Assembly (NCBI GenBank): GCA_029262065.1
Contig: JAJDAC010000041.1
Span: 171,699 to 235,698 of the forward strand
Direction: 5' to 3'
Length of the DNA: 64,000 nt
From: Candidatus Krumholzibacteriota bacterium
GTDB lineage: Bacteria; Krumholzibacteriota; Krumholzibacteriia; JAJRXK01
Of the stretch, positions 1 to 8,534 are shown in pieces (the stretch's first letter is position 1; each line of letters opens with the position of its first letter). The translations under genes were made by a program, and so were the position numbers. A model generated the notes under the pieces. It had not been told where the DNA came from. It saw only the letters and a list, made by a program, of their open reading frames with translations, and made no database searches.

Positions 1-525
1 TGCCTCGACGGTGATGTCGAGAGCATCGGCGATCTCCTCGGTTCCCATCTCCTCGTAGCTGCGTAGCAGGATGATCTCCCGATCGGCCGGCGAAAGTTGA
101 CCCAGCGCCCGCTGGATGAGTTCCGCCTCCTGCTCCTGTTCCAGATTTTCCTGGGCCGACCGCTGGTCTCGCGCTGGCGGTTCGTTCCAGTCGTCGCCCA
201 TCTCCACTTCGAGCCGGCCCATGCCGCGACGCCTGGATCGCCAGTGATCGCGAATGGCGTTCGTGGCCACCGTGAAGACCCAACCATCGGAATCTCGCGT
301 GGGGTCGATTCGATCCAGAAACCGATTCATGCGAAGAAACGCTTCTTGCGTTACGTCGTCGGCCACGGTGGGATCGCCCACCACCCGAATCACGTGCGCG
401 TACACGCGATCGAAATAGTGGTCAAAGAAATGCTCCATCGCCGCCGCATCACGCGCACGGACCCGCCGGAGCGTGGCCTCATCGAAGGAGGCACGCCCGG
501 TTTTCTGGGACTCGGAGCGGTCCAT
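1..525 (-). CDS. ECF-type RNA polymerase sigma factor (3' end outside window)
   Basis: An alternative sigma factor that would direct RNA polymerase to a stress or envelope regulon. The first 175 residues are visible and the gene runs off the left edge. Residues about 33-65 match sigma region 2 (FDHYFDRVYAHVIRVVGD, then ADDVTQEAFLRM), and residues about 140-175 match region 4 (LSPADREIILLRSYEEM, then EEIADALDI). The linker is acidic and Glu/Gln-rich. ATG follows an AGGAG three bases upstream. No anti-sigma gene is visible because the downstream side is cut off. Family membership is clear; the regulon is unknown. Confidence 0.9.
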   Translation of the reverse strand, partial: MDRSESQKTGRASFDEATLRRVRARDAAAMEHFFDHYFDRVYAHVIRVVGDPTVADDVTQEAFLRMNRFLDRIDPTRDSDGWVFTVATNAIRDHWRSRRRGMGRLEVEMGDDWNEPPARDQRSAQENLEQEQEAELIQRALGQLSPADREIILLRSYEEMGTEEIADALDITVEA

Positions 526-563
526 GATCTCCTACCGAACGGTTTCTAACAGAAGTCTACGCG

Positions 564-595
564 GCCGGGTCGAATGTATGACACATCGACCCGGC
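564..595. other. Stem-loop between sigma factor and beta-propeller gene
   Basis: A perfect 10-bp inverted repeat, GCCGGGTCGA and TCGACCCGGC, separated by 12 bases. It lies between the 3' end of the beta-propeller gene and the start of the sigma-factor gene, both on the minus strand. There is no T-run after either arm. It could therefore be a factor-assisted terminator or mRNA-end stabiliser, or a regulatory site upstream of the sigma gene. Confidence 0.4.
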
Positions 596-614
596 TGAGA
601 ACCTCGTTCGCGGA

Positions 615-1721
615 TCAGTGTCCGAAGCGAACCGAGTATACGGGGGGCAGATTGTTGCTCAGACACTCCCAGGAGTCGCCACGATCATGCGAGAAATACA
701 GGTTTCCCGTAGTACTACCGAAACACAGCGTATCTCCATCAATATCAAGGGCATGGCGGTAGATCACGTCGTAAGCGTGTTCCTGGGGCAAGCCGTTGCG
801 CTGAGGCTGCCATGACTTCCCACCGTCTTGCGTCCGGTAGACGCACAGCTGTCCGTCGATGGTCATCCGTTTCTCGTCGCTGACGCCCGGGATGACCCAC
901 GCGGTGTCCTTTTCGGTGGCGTGGGCCGCCACGGGAAATCCAAACTTCACGGGGCCATCGTCGGTATGCAACGTATCCCAGCTCTCGCAACCGTCGGTGG
1001 TCCGAAATACTCCGCAGTGGTTCTGCATCCACAGCACGTCGGGATGCTCCTGGCAGGCCATGATGAAATGCGGGTCGTGGCCCACGTCGACCGAAGGATC
1101 GGGAAGAAAATCGGCAGCGAGTCCCTTGTTGCGCGGCTGCCAGGTATCTCCGTCATCTCGCGACTCGAAGACGCCGGCACAAGAGATAGCTACATATAGA
1201 TGCTTGCTGTCACGGGGATCCACCACGATGGAATGGATACCCGGCGTATCGCGGCCACCGCCGAACCAGTTCCCCATGCGCGATGGGTGATTCCACAGGG
1301 GCGTGACCAGGTCGAACGAATCTCCACCATCGTCGCTCTGGAATAGTCCGCCAGGGTTGGTACCCAGGTACATTCGGTTCGGCTGATCGTCTGCCCCGGG
1401 GGAGATGACCCAGATATTCTCGACGCGAGCCGGCTTGGTTGCCCCTTTGTTGCCGAAACGATCGGGAACTACCTCGCCTTGGGGAAACTTGGGGATTTCC
1501 ACTTCTTCCCAACTGTCACCTCCGTCACGCGATCGATGGAGTTTTTCGCCCCAATGGCCGTGGTCCAGACTGGCCCACTGCATATCCGAGCGCGCGTCGT
1601 GAAAGGCATATTCCACCGGATTGCCCGCGTGCGAAATGCGTTGAGTCTTCCACGATCCACCCGCGGGGCGATATTCGATCAGACCTTTGCGCGTGCCAAC
1701 CAACAGTGTCTTGGCAGACAT
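615..1721 (-). CDS. Asp-box (BNR) beta-propeller protein, sialidase/sortilin-like fold
   Basis: A 368-residue cytoplasmic-looking beta-propeller with no signal peptide. At least six Asp-box repeats are visible (SRDGGDSW, SDDGGDSF, SRDDGDTW, TTDGCESW, TQDGGKSW, SHDRGDSW), spaced as in WD40/YVTN/BNR-like propellers. The Arg triad that would make it a true sialidase is not evident, so the enzymatic name should not be used. GGAGG sits just before the ATG. It follows the MoaD/ThiS-like gene by 26 bases on the same strand, so the two are probably one operon. The biochemical role is unknown. Confidence 0.85.
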   Translation of the reverse strand: MSAKTLLVGTRKGLIEYRPAGGSWKTQRISHAGNPVEYAFHDARSDMQWASLDHGHWGEKLHRSRDGGDSWEEVEIPKFPQGEVVPDRFGNKGATKPARVENIWVISPGADDQPNRMYLGTNPGGLFQSDDGGDSFDLVTPLWNHPSRMGNWFGGGRDTPGIHSIVVDPRDSKHLYVAISCAGVFESRDDGDTWQPRNKGLAADFLPDPSVDVGHDPHFIMACQEHPDVLWMQNHCGVFRTTDGCESWDTLHTDDGPVKFGFPVAAHATEKDTAWVIPGVSDEKRMTIDGQLCVYRTQDGGKSWQPQRNGLPQEHAYDVIYRHALDIDGDTLCFGSTTGNLYFSHDRGDSWECLSNNLPPVYSVRFGH

Positions 1722-1747
1722 GATGCCTCCGTGTCCGCGGCGCGGAA

Positions 1748-2020
1748 CTACCCGCCGCTAAGTGCCTGAATGATGTGGATGCTCGACGTCTCGTCGACCG
1801 AATCGGACAGGGTTTGGCGATCGCCAATGAGTTCCTGATTCACGAATACGTTCACATGGCGGCGCAGAGAACCACCGCCGTCCAGGAGATAGTCGCGAAT
1901 GCCCGGGTAGGTTTTTTCCAGATTCGTGAACACTTCAGCCACCGTCGCGCCCTCGACCTGGCCTTCGGTCAGGTCGGGAAAGAAGCGCAGCAGGTGCCGC
2001 GTGAACTGGAGATGCGCCAA
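1748..2020 (-). CDS. MoaD/ThiS-family ubiquitin-like small protein
   Basis: A small protein of about 90 residues with the beta-grasp pattern of MoaD/ThiS sulfur carriers. It ends in ...IIQALSGG; the C-terminal Gly-Gly is what a MoeB/ThiF-type E1 enzyme adenylates. The frame is open further upstream, but that extension looks non-homologous. A TTG at 2020, preceded by GAGGG about 6 bases upstream, gives a protein beginning MAHLQFTRHLLRFF, a typical family start. It is followed by the Asp-box propeller gene. No moeB, moaE or thiG is nearby, so a role other than molybdopterin or thiamin synthesis is possible. The start codon is the least certain part. Confidence 0.8.
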   Translation of the reverse strand: MAHLQFTRHLLRFFPDLTEGQVEGATVAEVFTNLEKTYPGIRDYLLDGGGSLRRHVNVFVNQELIGDRQTLSDSVDETSSIHIIQALSGG

Positions 2021-2189
2021 GTCGAACCCTCGAAATGCAAGAGCGTGGGGGGAAGCGCGACGATGTTCCCATGCAAGCGTGGCTAGGGCAAGTCCCCAGC
2101 CATTCCAGCGCCGCGGAAGCACTGTGTCGCGGCCATCAACTACCAGCAACTCATTATCAAATATGCGGTTGAATCATGGTTGATTTAAT

Positions 2190-2211
2190 CAATTGACTAG
2201 TCAGTCAATTG
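2190..2211. promoter_or_regulatory. Palindromic operator upstream of the first TetR gene
   Basis: CAATTGAC-TAGTCA-GTCAATTG: perfect 8-bp arms around a 6-bp centre, with the inner palindrome TGACTAGTCA. It lies 47 bases before the TetR start, the expected place for autoregulation. Similar TGAC/GTCA palindromes occur upstream of other TetR/AcrR-controlled RND efflux operons (recalled, not searched). Confidence 0.75.
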
Positions 2212-2258
2212 TTTTTACCGTTTCAGCAGCTTCACTTCCCCAGCGAGAGGTTTGGCCC

Positions 2259-2972
2259 ATGAGTGCCACCGGCCCCAGCCCCAAGACCAAGCGCACCCGC
2301 GATCCCGAACGCACGCGAGCCGCCCTGCTCTTGGCGGCGCGCAGCGAATTCATGGAGCACGGATTCAATGGAGCCCGTACCAGCACCATCGCCAAGCAGG
2401 CGGGGGTTCCTTCGGGGCTCATCTACCACTACTTCGAAAACAAACAGACACTCTACCAAGCGGTCATGGAGGGCTCCCTCGCGCCCTACTTCGAGAACCT
2501 GCACGAGTTGCTCGAAGGCGCCACAAGCCCTGATCTTCAACTGCTCGAGAGCTCGATCCGCATGTACTTCGAGTTTCTGCAGGACAACCCGCACGCGGCA
2601 CGACTCATGGCCTGGTGGCACGCCGACGAAGGTTGGCGTCGTGGGGCACCGATAAAAGAAGCCGAACTGTGCGCCGACACGCAGTCGCTGGGCCTGCAAC
2701 GCATTCGCGAGGCACAGGCCGCGGGTTGCATCAAGCCGCACCTCGACCCCGGCTTCGTGGTGAAGGTGTTCGTGGACTTGTGCATGCAGTGGCACGTGTC
2801 GGTGGGCGAGCACGTAGCCGCCCACGGCGGCGACCCCGACCACGCTCCCTCGGTTCGCGCACTCGGGGAACGTTACATCGACCATGTCATCGAAATCTTC
2901 ATGAGCGGGGTTCGTGCCGACTCAGCTCCCACCCCCCCACCATCCAACTCCTCCGAGGAGAAGCTGTCATGA
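2259..2972 (+). CDS. TetR/AcrR-family transcriptional regulator of efflux operon 1
   Basis: A 237-residue repressor. The N-terminal helix-turn-helix is clear at about residues 16-60 (RTRAALLLAARSEFMEHGFNG, then STIAKQAGVPSGLIYHYF, then NKQTLYQAV). The C-terminal ligand domain is variable. The frame is open further upstream, but ATG 2259 has GAGAGG eight bases before it, and the upstream part is the operator region. Its stop overlaps the start of the membrane-fusion protein gene by ATGA, so it is co-transcribed with the pump it probably represses. The ligand is unknown. Confidence 0.9.
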   Translation: MSATGPSPKTKRTRDPERTRAALLLAARSEFMEHGFNGARTSTIAKQAGVPSGLIYHYFENKQTLYQAVMEGSLAPYFENLHELLEGATSPDLQLLESSIRMYFEFLQDNPHAARLMAWWHADEGWRRGAPIKEAELCADTQSLGLQRIREAQAAGCIKPHLDPGFVVKVFVDLCMQWHVSVGEHVAAHGGDPDHAPSVRALGERYIDHVIEIFMSGVRADSAPTPPPSNSSEEKLS

Positions 2973-4066
2973 ACGAACAGTCCGTACCGCGCTCGAACAA
3001 GCGCCTTCTTTCCGCTCTTGCCGGCGTATTGGTGGTTGGTGTCGCCGTCATCACCGTGACCCAGTTCGGTCGCAGCGCGCAAGCCGACACCAACGCCGTT
3101 TCTACGACCCGCGCGGCGATCACGGTCGAAACCACGGTGGCCACATCCGTCGCCGCGTCCGAACGGCCCCAAGGGACCGGGACCCTCGAGGCGAGCCGCT
3201 CGGTGTCGCTGGCGTTCGCGGTCGGCGGCGTCGTCCACAAACTTGTGGCGGCTGAGGGCGGCTGGCTTTCCAAGGGAGACCCACTGGTGGAATTGGACCA
3301 GGTTCCCTTCCGCAGCGCGGTCGATCAACACGCCGCGCGCGTGCGCTTTCTGGAAAAGAGCCTGGCGCGCAGTGAGATGTTGCTCAGCAACCAGGCCTTG
3401 TCGCCCGAAGAATTCGACGCTCAGACGGCCGAGCTCGACGCAGCCAAAGCGCAGCTGAGGCTATCGCGTTGGAACCTGGAACGTGCCACTCTGCGCGCTC
3501 CGTTCGACGGTCGCGTTGCCCGCCGCCACGTCGAACGGGGCCAGGTTCTCAGCGCGGGCGTACCCGTGGCTGACATGCTCGACACGCGCCGACTCGAGGT
3601 CTGGACCGCGGTGTCCGCGCGCGAGGCCAGCGCCATTGCCGCCGGCCAACCCGTGACAGTTCGAGCCATCGACCGCGACGACGTAGCCATTGCCGGCGTG
3701 GTAGATCACGCCCCCGTTCGCAGCGACGTACGTTCAGGCACCGTCCCCGTTCTGGTAACCCTGCCCGACGAAGCGCACGGGTTTCTGGCCGGCATGGTGG
3801 TTCAATGCACGTTCACCACCAATCGCACCACCGCCCGATTGTCGTTGCCTACCCGGTCAATTCGGGTCCAGAACGACGGCAACTTCGTAATGCGGGTGGT
3901 TGACGGGCGCGCTCGCCGGGTTGCCGTGCAGCTGGGTGCAATCGGCGAGGCCGAGGTGGAAATCGTAAGTGGAATAGAGGCGGGAGATGAAGTCATCACG
4001 CGCGCTCCCGACCGACTGCGCGACGGCGACGCCGTCGTGGTTTCGACCACCCTTTCCGCGAGATAG
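2969..4066 (+). CDS. RND efflux membrane fusion protein (periplasmic adaptor)
   Basis: A 365-residue HlyD/AcrA-family adaptor linking an inner-membrane RND pump to an outer-membrane channel. One N-terminal hydrophobic segment (residues about 13-30) anchors or exports it. A first lipoyl half (VSLAFAVGGVVHKLVAAEG) is followed by an alpha-helical hairpin (AARVRFLEKSLARSEML...AKAQLRLSRWNLERA). The second lipoyl half (TLRAPFDGRVARRHVERGQ), a beta-barrel and a membrane-proximal domain come next. The start was set by GAGGAG and by the ATGA overlap with the TetR gene. The pump gene begins three bases after its stop. Confidence 0.92.
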   Translation: MNEQSVPRSNKRLLSALAGVLVVGVAVITVTQFGRSAQADTNAVSTTRAAITVETTVATSVAASERPQGTGTLEASRSVSLAFAVGGVVHKLVAAEGGWLSKGDPLVELDQVPFRSAVDQHAARVRFLEKSLARSEMLLSNQALSPEEFDAQTAELDAAKAQLRLSRWNLERATLRAPFDGRVARRHVERGQVLSAGVPVADMLDTRRLEVWTAVSAREASAIAAGQPVTVRAIDRDDVAIAGVVDHAPVRSDVRSGTVPVLVTLPDEAHGFLAGMVVQCTFTTNRTTARLSLPTRSIRVQNDGNFVMRVVDGRARRVAVQLGAIGEAEVEIVSGIEAGDEVITRAPDRLRDGDAVVVSTTLSAR

Positions 4067-4069
4067 ATC

Positions 4070-7000
4070 ATGAGTACGACCGAGTTCGCCGTACGCAATT
4101 ACCGCTTCATCATCGTGGTCACGGCCGCGACGCTGGCGCTGGGAACTTTGGCCTACGTCGCCATGCCACGGCAGGAAGACCCCGCCCTGAAGGCGTTCGG
4201 CTCCACCATCACCGTCATCTATCCGGCGGCCACGCCCGAAGAACTTGAAGACCGGGTGCTCGAGCCGATCGAACGCGCGGTACACACACTGGTGGAGATC
4301 GACGAGATCGAATCAACGGCGGGCGATGGCGTGGCCGTAGTAGTGGCGCGCTTCCGCGACGATGTAGACAAGGACCGCGCGTACGATCTTGTGGTACAGC
4401 GCGTTTCCGAAGCCCGCGATGAACTGCCCGACGACGTGCTCGAAGTGCGCGTGCGCGAGATCAAGCCCACCAACGTGGTGGTCATGCAGGCCGTATTGCA
4501 CGGTCCCGGCGCCACGCATCGCGAACTGCGCGAGTGGGCCGAAGAACTCGAAGCGCGTTGGCGGGTCCTGCCCGACGCCAAATTGGTGGAACTGGAGGGC
4601 GTGCAAGAACAGGAGATCCACGTACTGGTGCAGCCCGAACGCCTGGCCGCCGCGGGTATTTCGCTGGGCCAGGTGGCGCAGGCGTTGGCTGTGGCCAACG
4701 GCGACACGCCCGCGGGTTCGCTGCAGTCAGGGCCCGACCGCCTGACCATTCGCCCCAACCTACGTTTCCGCGACCTCGACGACATTCGCAACACGGTGAT
4801 CGCCTCGATCGACGGCCGCGCAGTACGCGTCCAGGATCTGGCCGAGGTGGCCTGGGGAGATCAGGACGCGATCTACCTGGTACGACACGACGGTGAGCCC
4901 GCGGCTATGGTCACCATGACAATGAAGGATGGCAGCAACGTTTTCGACCTGGCCAAACAAGCACGAGCCACGTTGGTCAAGTTCGAGCAGGACATACCCG
5001 AACACCTGACCGTTTCGTTGGCTCTCGACCAATCCGAGGACGTTTCCGAGCGGCTCGGTCGGTTCGGCCGTAGTCTCCTGTTCGGTGCCCTGATCATCTC
5101 GGCGTTCGTGGCTCTGCTGGTGGGTTGGCGACCGGCGGTGGTCATCGTGACCGCCATGTTGCTTTCGGTGGGCATCGCATTCTGGTTGATGCACGCGCGT
5201 GGCATCGCCCTCCAGCAAATGTCCATCGCCGGGCTGGTCGTGGTACTGGGCCTGCTGGTCGACAACGCCATCGTCGTGGTCGAGGCCATTCTACAAAAGC
5301 GCCAAGGCGGATTGGACTCGCGCGCCGCCGCCATCGCCGGCACCGATCGCGTAGCCTCGGCCGTGGCCAGCAGTACCGGAACCACGGTCGCCGCGTTCGT
5401 CCCCATGCTGTTCATGGCGGGTTCCGTGGGCGACTTCACGCGCGACATCCCCAGTGTAGTTGTCCTTGTGCTCGTAGTGAGCCTGGCCGTGGCCCTCTTC
5501 GTTACCCCCCTCGTTGCCGTTTATGTGTTTCGCGGCAAAGGCTCAAAGGGATTCGAAACCCCGGCTTCGCGTTGGCTGCACCGGCAGGCCACCAGCGGTA
5601 GCTACGCACGTTTGCTGAGCCTGACGTTGGTGCACCCGAAATCGACCATCGCACTTCTGTTGCTGGGTGCCATGGGCACGCTGGCGCTTTCGCCACTGGT
5701 GGGAATGAACTTCTTCCCCCGGGCCGACGACAAACCGCAGTTCCTGGTGCGCGTCAAGTTGCCGCAGGGTAGCAGTCTGTCCAACACCGACCGTAACGCC
5801 CGTGAGGTCGAGTCGTACTTGTTGGAGCAGGACTGGACGGTAGGCGTCACGACCAACGTCGGCCGTGGCAATCCCATCATCTACTACAATCTGCTGCGCA
5901 ACGCCGAGGCGCCGCACCGGGCCGAACTGCTGGTCAAGGTCCCACGCGAACGCTCCATGGATATTCCTTCGTTCGCGCGCGAGCTGCGTGAACGCTTCGC
6001 ATCCCATCCGGAACTGGAAGTCGAGACCAAGCTGCTGGTGCAGGGACCACCGGTGGGCCTTCCCGTTTCCATTCGCTTGTACGGGCCCGACCTGGACCGA
6101 CTCCGAGAGCACGCCGATACGGTGGCCATGCGATTGCGCGAAATACCTGGAGCCATCAACGTCGCCCACGAACTGCGCCCCGGCCCGGCCCGCCTGGACC
6201 TACGAGCCGACCCCGTGAAACTTCAGAAGCTGGGGCTGGACAGTGGGTTCCTGGCGCGAGAGATTCGCGCCGCCATGGCCGGCGTGCAAGCCACTACTCT
6301 GCGCCGGGACGATAGCGACTACGGCGTGGTGGTGCGCGTGGCCCCCGAGGGCCACGAGACTCGCGCCGACCTGGAACGCCTGCATGTCCCCGTTCCCGGG
6401 GGGACCACGGCACCGCTTGCGCAACTCACCCGACCCACGCTGTCATCCACATTCGCGCAGATTGAACACACCGACCTTGAACGTTCGGTGGTCGTGGGAG
6501 CCGATCTCGACGGCCGACTGGCCACGGAGATCGTGGCCGATCTGCTGCCCTACGTGGAAGATCTGCCCTTCAATGCCAACGAGCGATTCGAGGTAATCGG
6601 CGAAGACGAAGAACGCGACGCGGCTTTTCTGAGCATGCTGAACAACGTGGTCATTGCCATGGGACTCATCTACGGAATTCTCGTGCTGCAGTTCCGTTCG
6701 TTCGCACTGCCATTCATCATCTTCACGTGCATTCCCGTGGCCCTCGCGGGGTCGGTGCTGGGCCTGCTCATGGGTCAGTGGCCGTTTGGCTTCACCGCGT
6801 TCATTGGGCTATTGGCTCTGGTAGGAATCGTGGTGAACGATGCCATTGTACTCGTGGACCAGGTCAATCAACTGCGGCGCGGTGGGGCCGATCTCATCGA
6901 CGCAATACGCCAGGGATGCGCTTCGCGCGTACAGCCCATACTGCTGACCACGCTCACCACCATTGCCGGCCTGCTTCCGTTGACGCTGACCGGCGGCAGC

Positions 7001-8533
7001 ATGTGGGGTCCCATGGGATGGGTCATCATCGGCGGACTGCTGGCTTCGACCCTGGTTACCCTGGTCATGGTGCCAGCCATGTATTTACTGATGGAGCGTG
7101 GTCGTGAGACTTCAACCGCACGTAGTGGCTTGCGCTGGCCCTGGGCCAAACCGATGGTTTCGACCGCCATTGCCATGCTCGTGGTTGGGAGTATGTCCCT
7201 GGCCAACGCGCAGCCTGATAGCGAGAACCAGGAGCCACCGCGTGTGCGCGCGTGGGAAAACGGTCGGGACCTGAAACTCACCTTGGCCGAGGTGGTGGCT
7301 CGCATCGACAGCCACAACCTTGAAGCCGCTACGCTCGAAGCCGACCTGGCCGCGGCCGACGCGCGTTGGCGCCAGGCGAAAGCAGCTCGTTGGCCATCGT
7401 TGACGCTGGGCGCCGACTACGTTTCGACCAACGATACTGGTACAACATTCGGTCTGGCGGTTCGAAACGTGCAGGATCCCATGGACCTGTTTGCGTTCGA
7501 CGGCAGCGCCTCGGCCGAGCTGTTGCGCGCCCGCGCCAGTATCCAGTGGCTCCTCTACGATCGCAGTCGTGGCTTCGTGGTGGCCGCGGCCAAATCATCG
7601 CGTGCAGCCACGGCCGAGGGCCGCCGGGCCGCCGTGGCTCAGTTGCAATTGGCGGCGGTGGCGCAGTACTTCCTGGCCATACAGCTGGCGCAGGAAGAGG
7701 AAGTTGAGCTGGTCGCCTGGAAAGCAGTGGAGCGGGAATTGGCCGATGCCCGGTTGCGCGAAGAGGCCGGACGCGGACTACGGGCCGATGTTCTGGGCCT
7801 GCAGGCGCGCAGCGCCGAAATCGTTGCGCAGCTCAGCAATGTACAAGCGGCAAGCGAAGTGGTCGCCGGCCGCCTGGCCGAGCTTCTGAACCTGGAAGAC
7901 GGGGTGCGCGTCGTCCCCTTGACCGACGCGACCATTCAGCCCACCGCCGTTTCCACGTTGGACGAACTGTTCGCCTTGGCTCAGGAAACACGCGCGGAGT
8001 TGGCCGCGTCGGAACTAGCGGTTGATGCCGTAGAGGCCGGCGTGGGCGCGAGCTCCGGCGCGCGATGGCCGCAGTTGGTGGCTGAACTCAGCGCCGACAC
8101 GCTCATGCCCGAAGCCAATCTCGATCAGTCGAGCGAATCTTACACGGCACTGTTGGGGCTGCGCTGGCGTCCGTTTGAAGGTGGCGCCATCGGCGCTCGC
8201 GTGGGCGAGGCCAAAGCCCAGCTACGTCGGGCGCAGTACGAAGTGGAGCGTGAGCGGCTTGCCATCCGCAAACAGGCCCTGGACGCGTGGACGAACCTGC
8301 AACGCACGCAGCGCCAACGCGAGGCGGCCCAATTGCAGTTCGACGCCGCCCAGGAGGCCTATCGCATTGTGTCGCTACGGTTTCGCGAAGGACGCGACAC
8401 GTTGAGTCGCTTTCTGGACGCCGAGGCAAGCCTCACCGGCGCACGTACCGCGTTGGTTCGATCCCGAGCGCAGATGAATGCCGCGCAGGCACAGGTACGT
8501 TGGGCCGGGGGCATGGAACTGGTGGTAAACTGA
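4070..8533 (+). CDS. RND efflux pump fused to a TolC-like outer-membrane factor
   Basis: A 1487-residue polypeptide holding two normally separate efflux components. Residues about 1-1020 are a full RND permease: TM1 at the N terminus, two porter domains, TM4 motif GLLVDNAIVVVE, TM10 motif GIVVNDAIVLVD, and a final TM ending VMVPAMYLLMERGR. Then comes a basic stretch (RSGLRWPWAKP) and a signal-peptide-like segment MVSTAIAMLVVGSMSLANAQ with an Ala-Asn-Ala/Gln cleavage motif (about 1035-1055). The rest is a TolC-like factor (LTLAEVVARIDSHNLEA, long helical repeats, QFDAAQEAYRIVSLRFREG). No stop or internal ribosome site separates the halves. The topology works: the pump ends in the cytoplasm and the internal segment would send the channel part to the periplasm, possibly with cleavage. 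The substrate is unknown. Confidence 0.92.
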   Translation: MSTTEFAVRNYRFIIVVTAATLALGTLAYVAMPRQEDPALKAFGSTITVIYPAATPEELEDRVLEPIERAVHTLVEIDEIESTAGDGVAVVVARFRDDVDKDRAYDLVVQRVSEARDELPDDVLEVRVREIKPTNVVVMQAVLHGPGATHRELREWAEELEARWRVLPDAKLVELEGVQEQEIHVLVQPERLAAAGISLGQVAQALAVANGDTPAGSLQSGPDRLTIRPNLRFRDLDDIRNTVIASIDGRAVRVQDLAEVAWGDQDAIYLVRHDGEPAAMVTMTMKDGSNVFDLAKQARATLVKFEQDIPEHLTVSLALDQSEDVSERLGRFGRSLLFGALIISAFVALLVGWRPAVVIVTAMLLSVGIAFWLMHARGIALQQMSIAGLVVVLGLLVDNAIVVVEAILQKRQGGLDSRAAAIAGTDRVASAVASSTGTTVAAFVPMLFMAGSVGDFTRDIPSVVVLVLVVSLAVALFVTPLVAVYVFRGKGSKGFETPASRWLHRQATSGSYARLLSLTLVHPKSTIALLLLGAMGTLALSPLVGMNFFPRADDKPQFLVRVKLPQGSSLSNTDRNAREVESYLLEQDWTVGVTTNVGRGNPIIYYNLLRNAEAPHRAELLVKVPRERSMDIPSFARELRERFASHPELEVETKLLVQGPPVGLPVSIRLYGPDLDRLREHADTVAMRLREIPGAINVAHELRPGPARLDLRADPVKLQKLGLDSGFLAREIRAAMAGVQATTLRRDDSDYGVVVRVAPEGHETRADLERLHVPVPGGTTAPLAQLTRPTLSSTFAQIEHTDLERSVVVGADLDGRLATEIVADLLPYVEDLPFNANERFEVIGEDEERDAAFLSMLNNVVIAMGLIYGILVLQFRSFALPFIIFTCIPVALAGSVLGLLMGQWPFGFTAFIGLLALVGIVVNDAIVLVDQVNQLRRGGADLIDAIRQGCASRVQPILLTTLTTIAGLLPLTLTGGSMWGPMGWVIIGGLLASTLVTLVMVPAMYLLMERGRETSTARSGLRWPWAKPMVSTAIAMLVVGSMSLANAQPDSENQEPPRVRAWENGRDLKLTLAEVVARIDSHNLEAATLEADLAAADARWRQAKAARWPSLTLGADYVSTNDTGTTFGLAVRNVQDPMDLFAFDGSASAELLRARASIQWLLYDRSRGFVVAAAKSSRAATAEGRRAAVAQLQLAAVAQYFLAIQLAQEEEVELVAWKAVERELADARLREEAGRGLRADVLGLQARSAEIVAQLSNVQAASEVVAGRLAELLNLEDGVRVVPLTDATIQPTAVSTLDELFALAQETRAELAASELAVDAVEAGVGASSGARWPQLVAELSADTLMPEANLDQSSESYTALLGLRWRPFEGGAIGARVGEAKAQLRRAQYEVERERLAIRKQALDAWTNLQRTQRQREAAQLQFDAAQEAYRIVSLRFREGRDTLSRFLDAEASLTGARTALVRSRAQMNAAQAQVRWAGGMELVVN

Positions 8534-8534
8534 A

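Noticed and set aside
97..549. A 150-codon plus-strand frame at the left edge
   Set aside because: It is antisense to the ECF sigma factor, whose regions 2 and 4 are clear on the minus strand.
615..1721. A true sialidase
   Set aside because: Asp-boxes are present, but the Arg triad and the active-site Tyr/Glu pair are not evident and there is no signal peptide.
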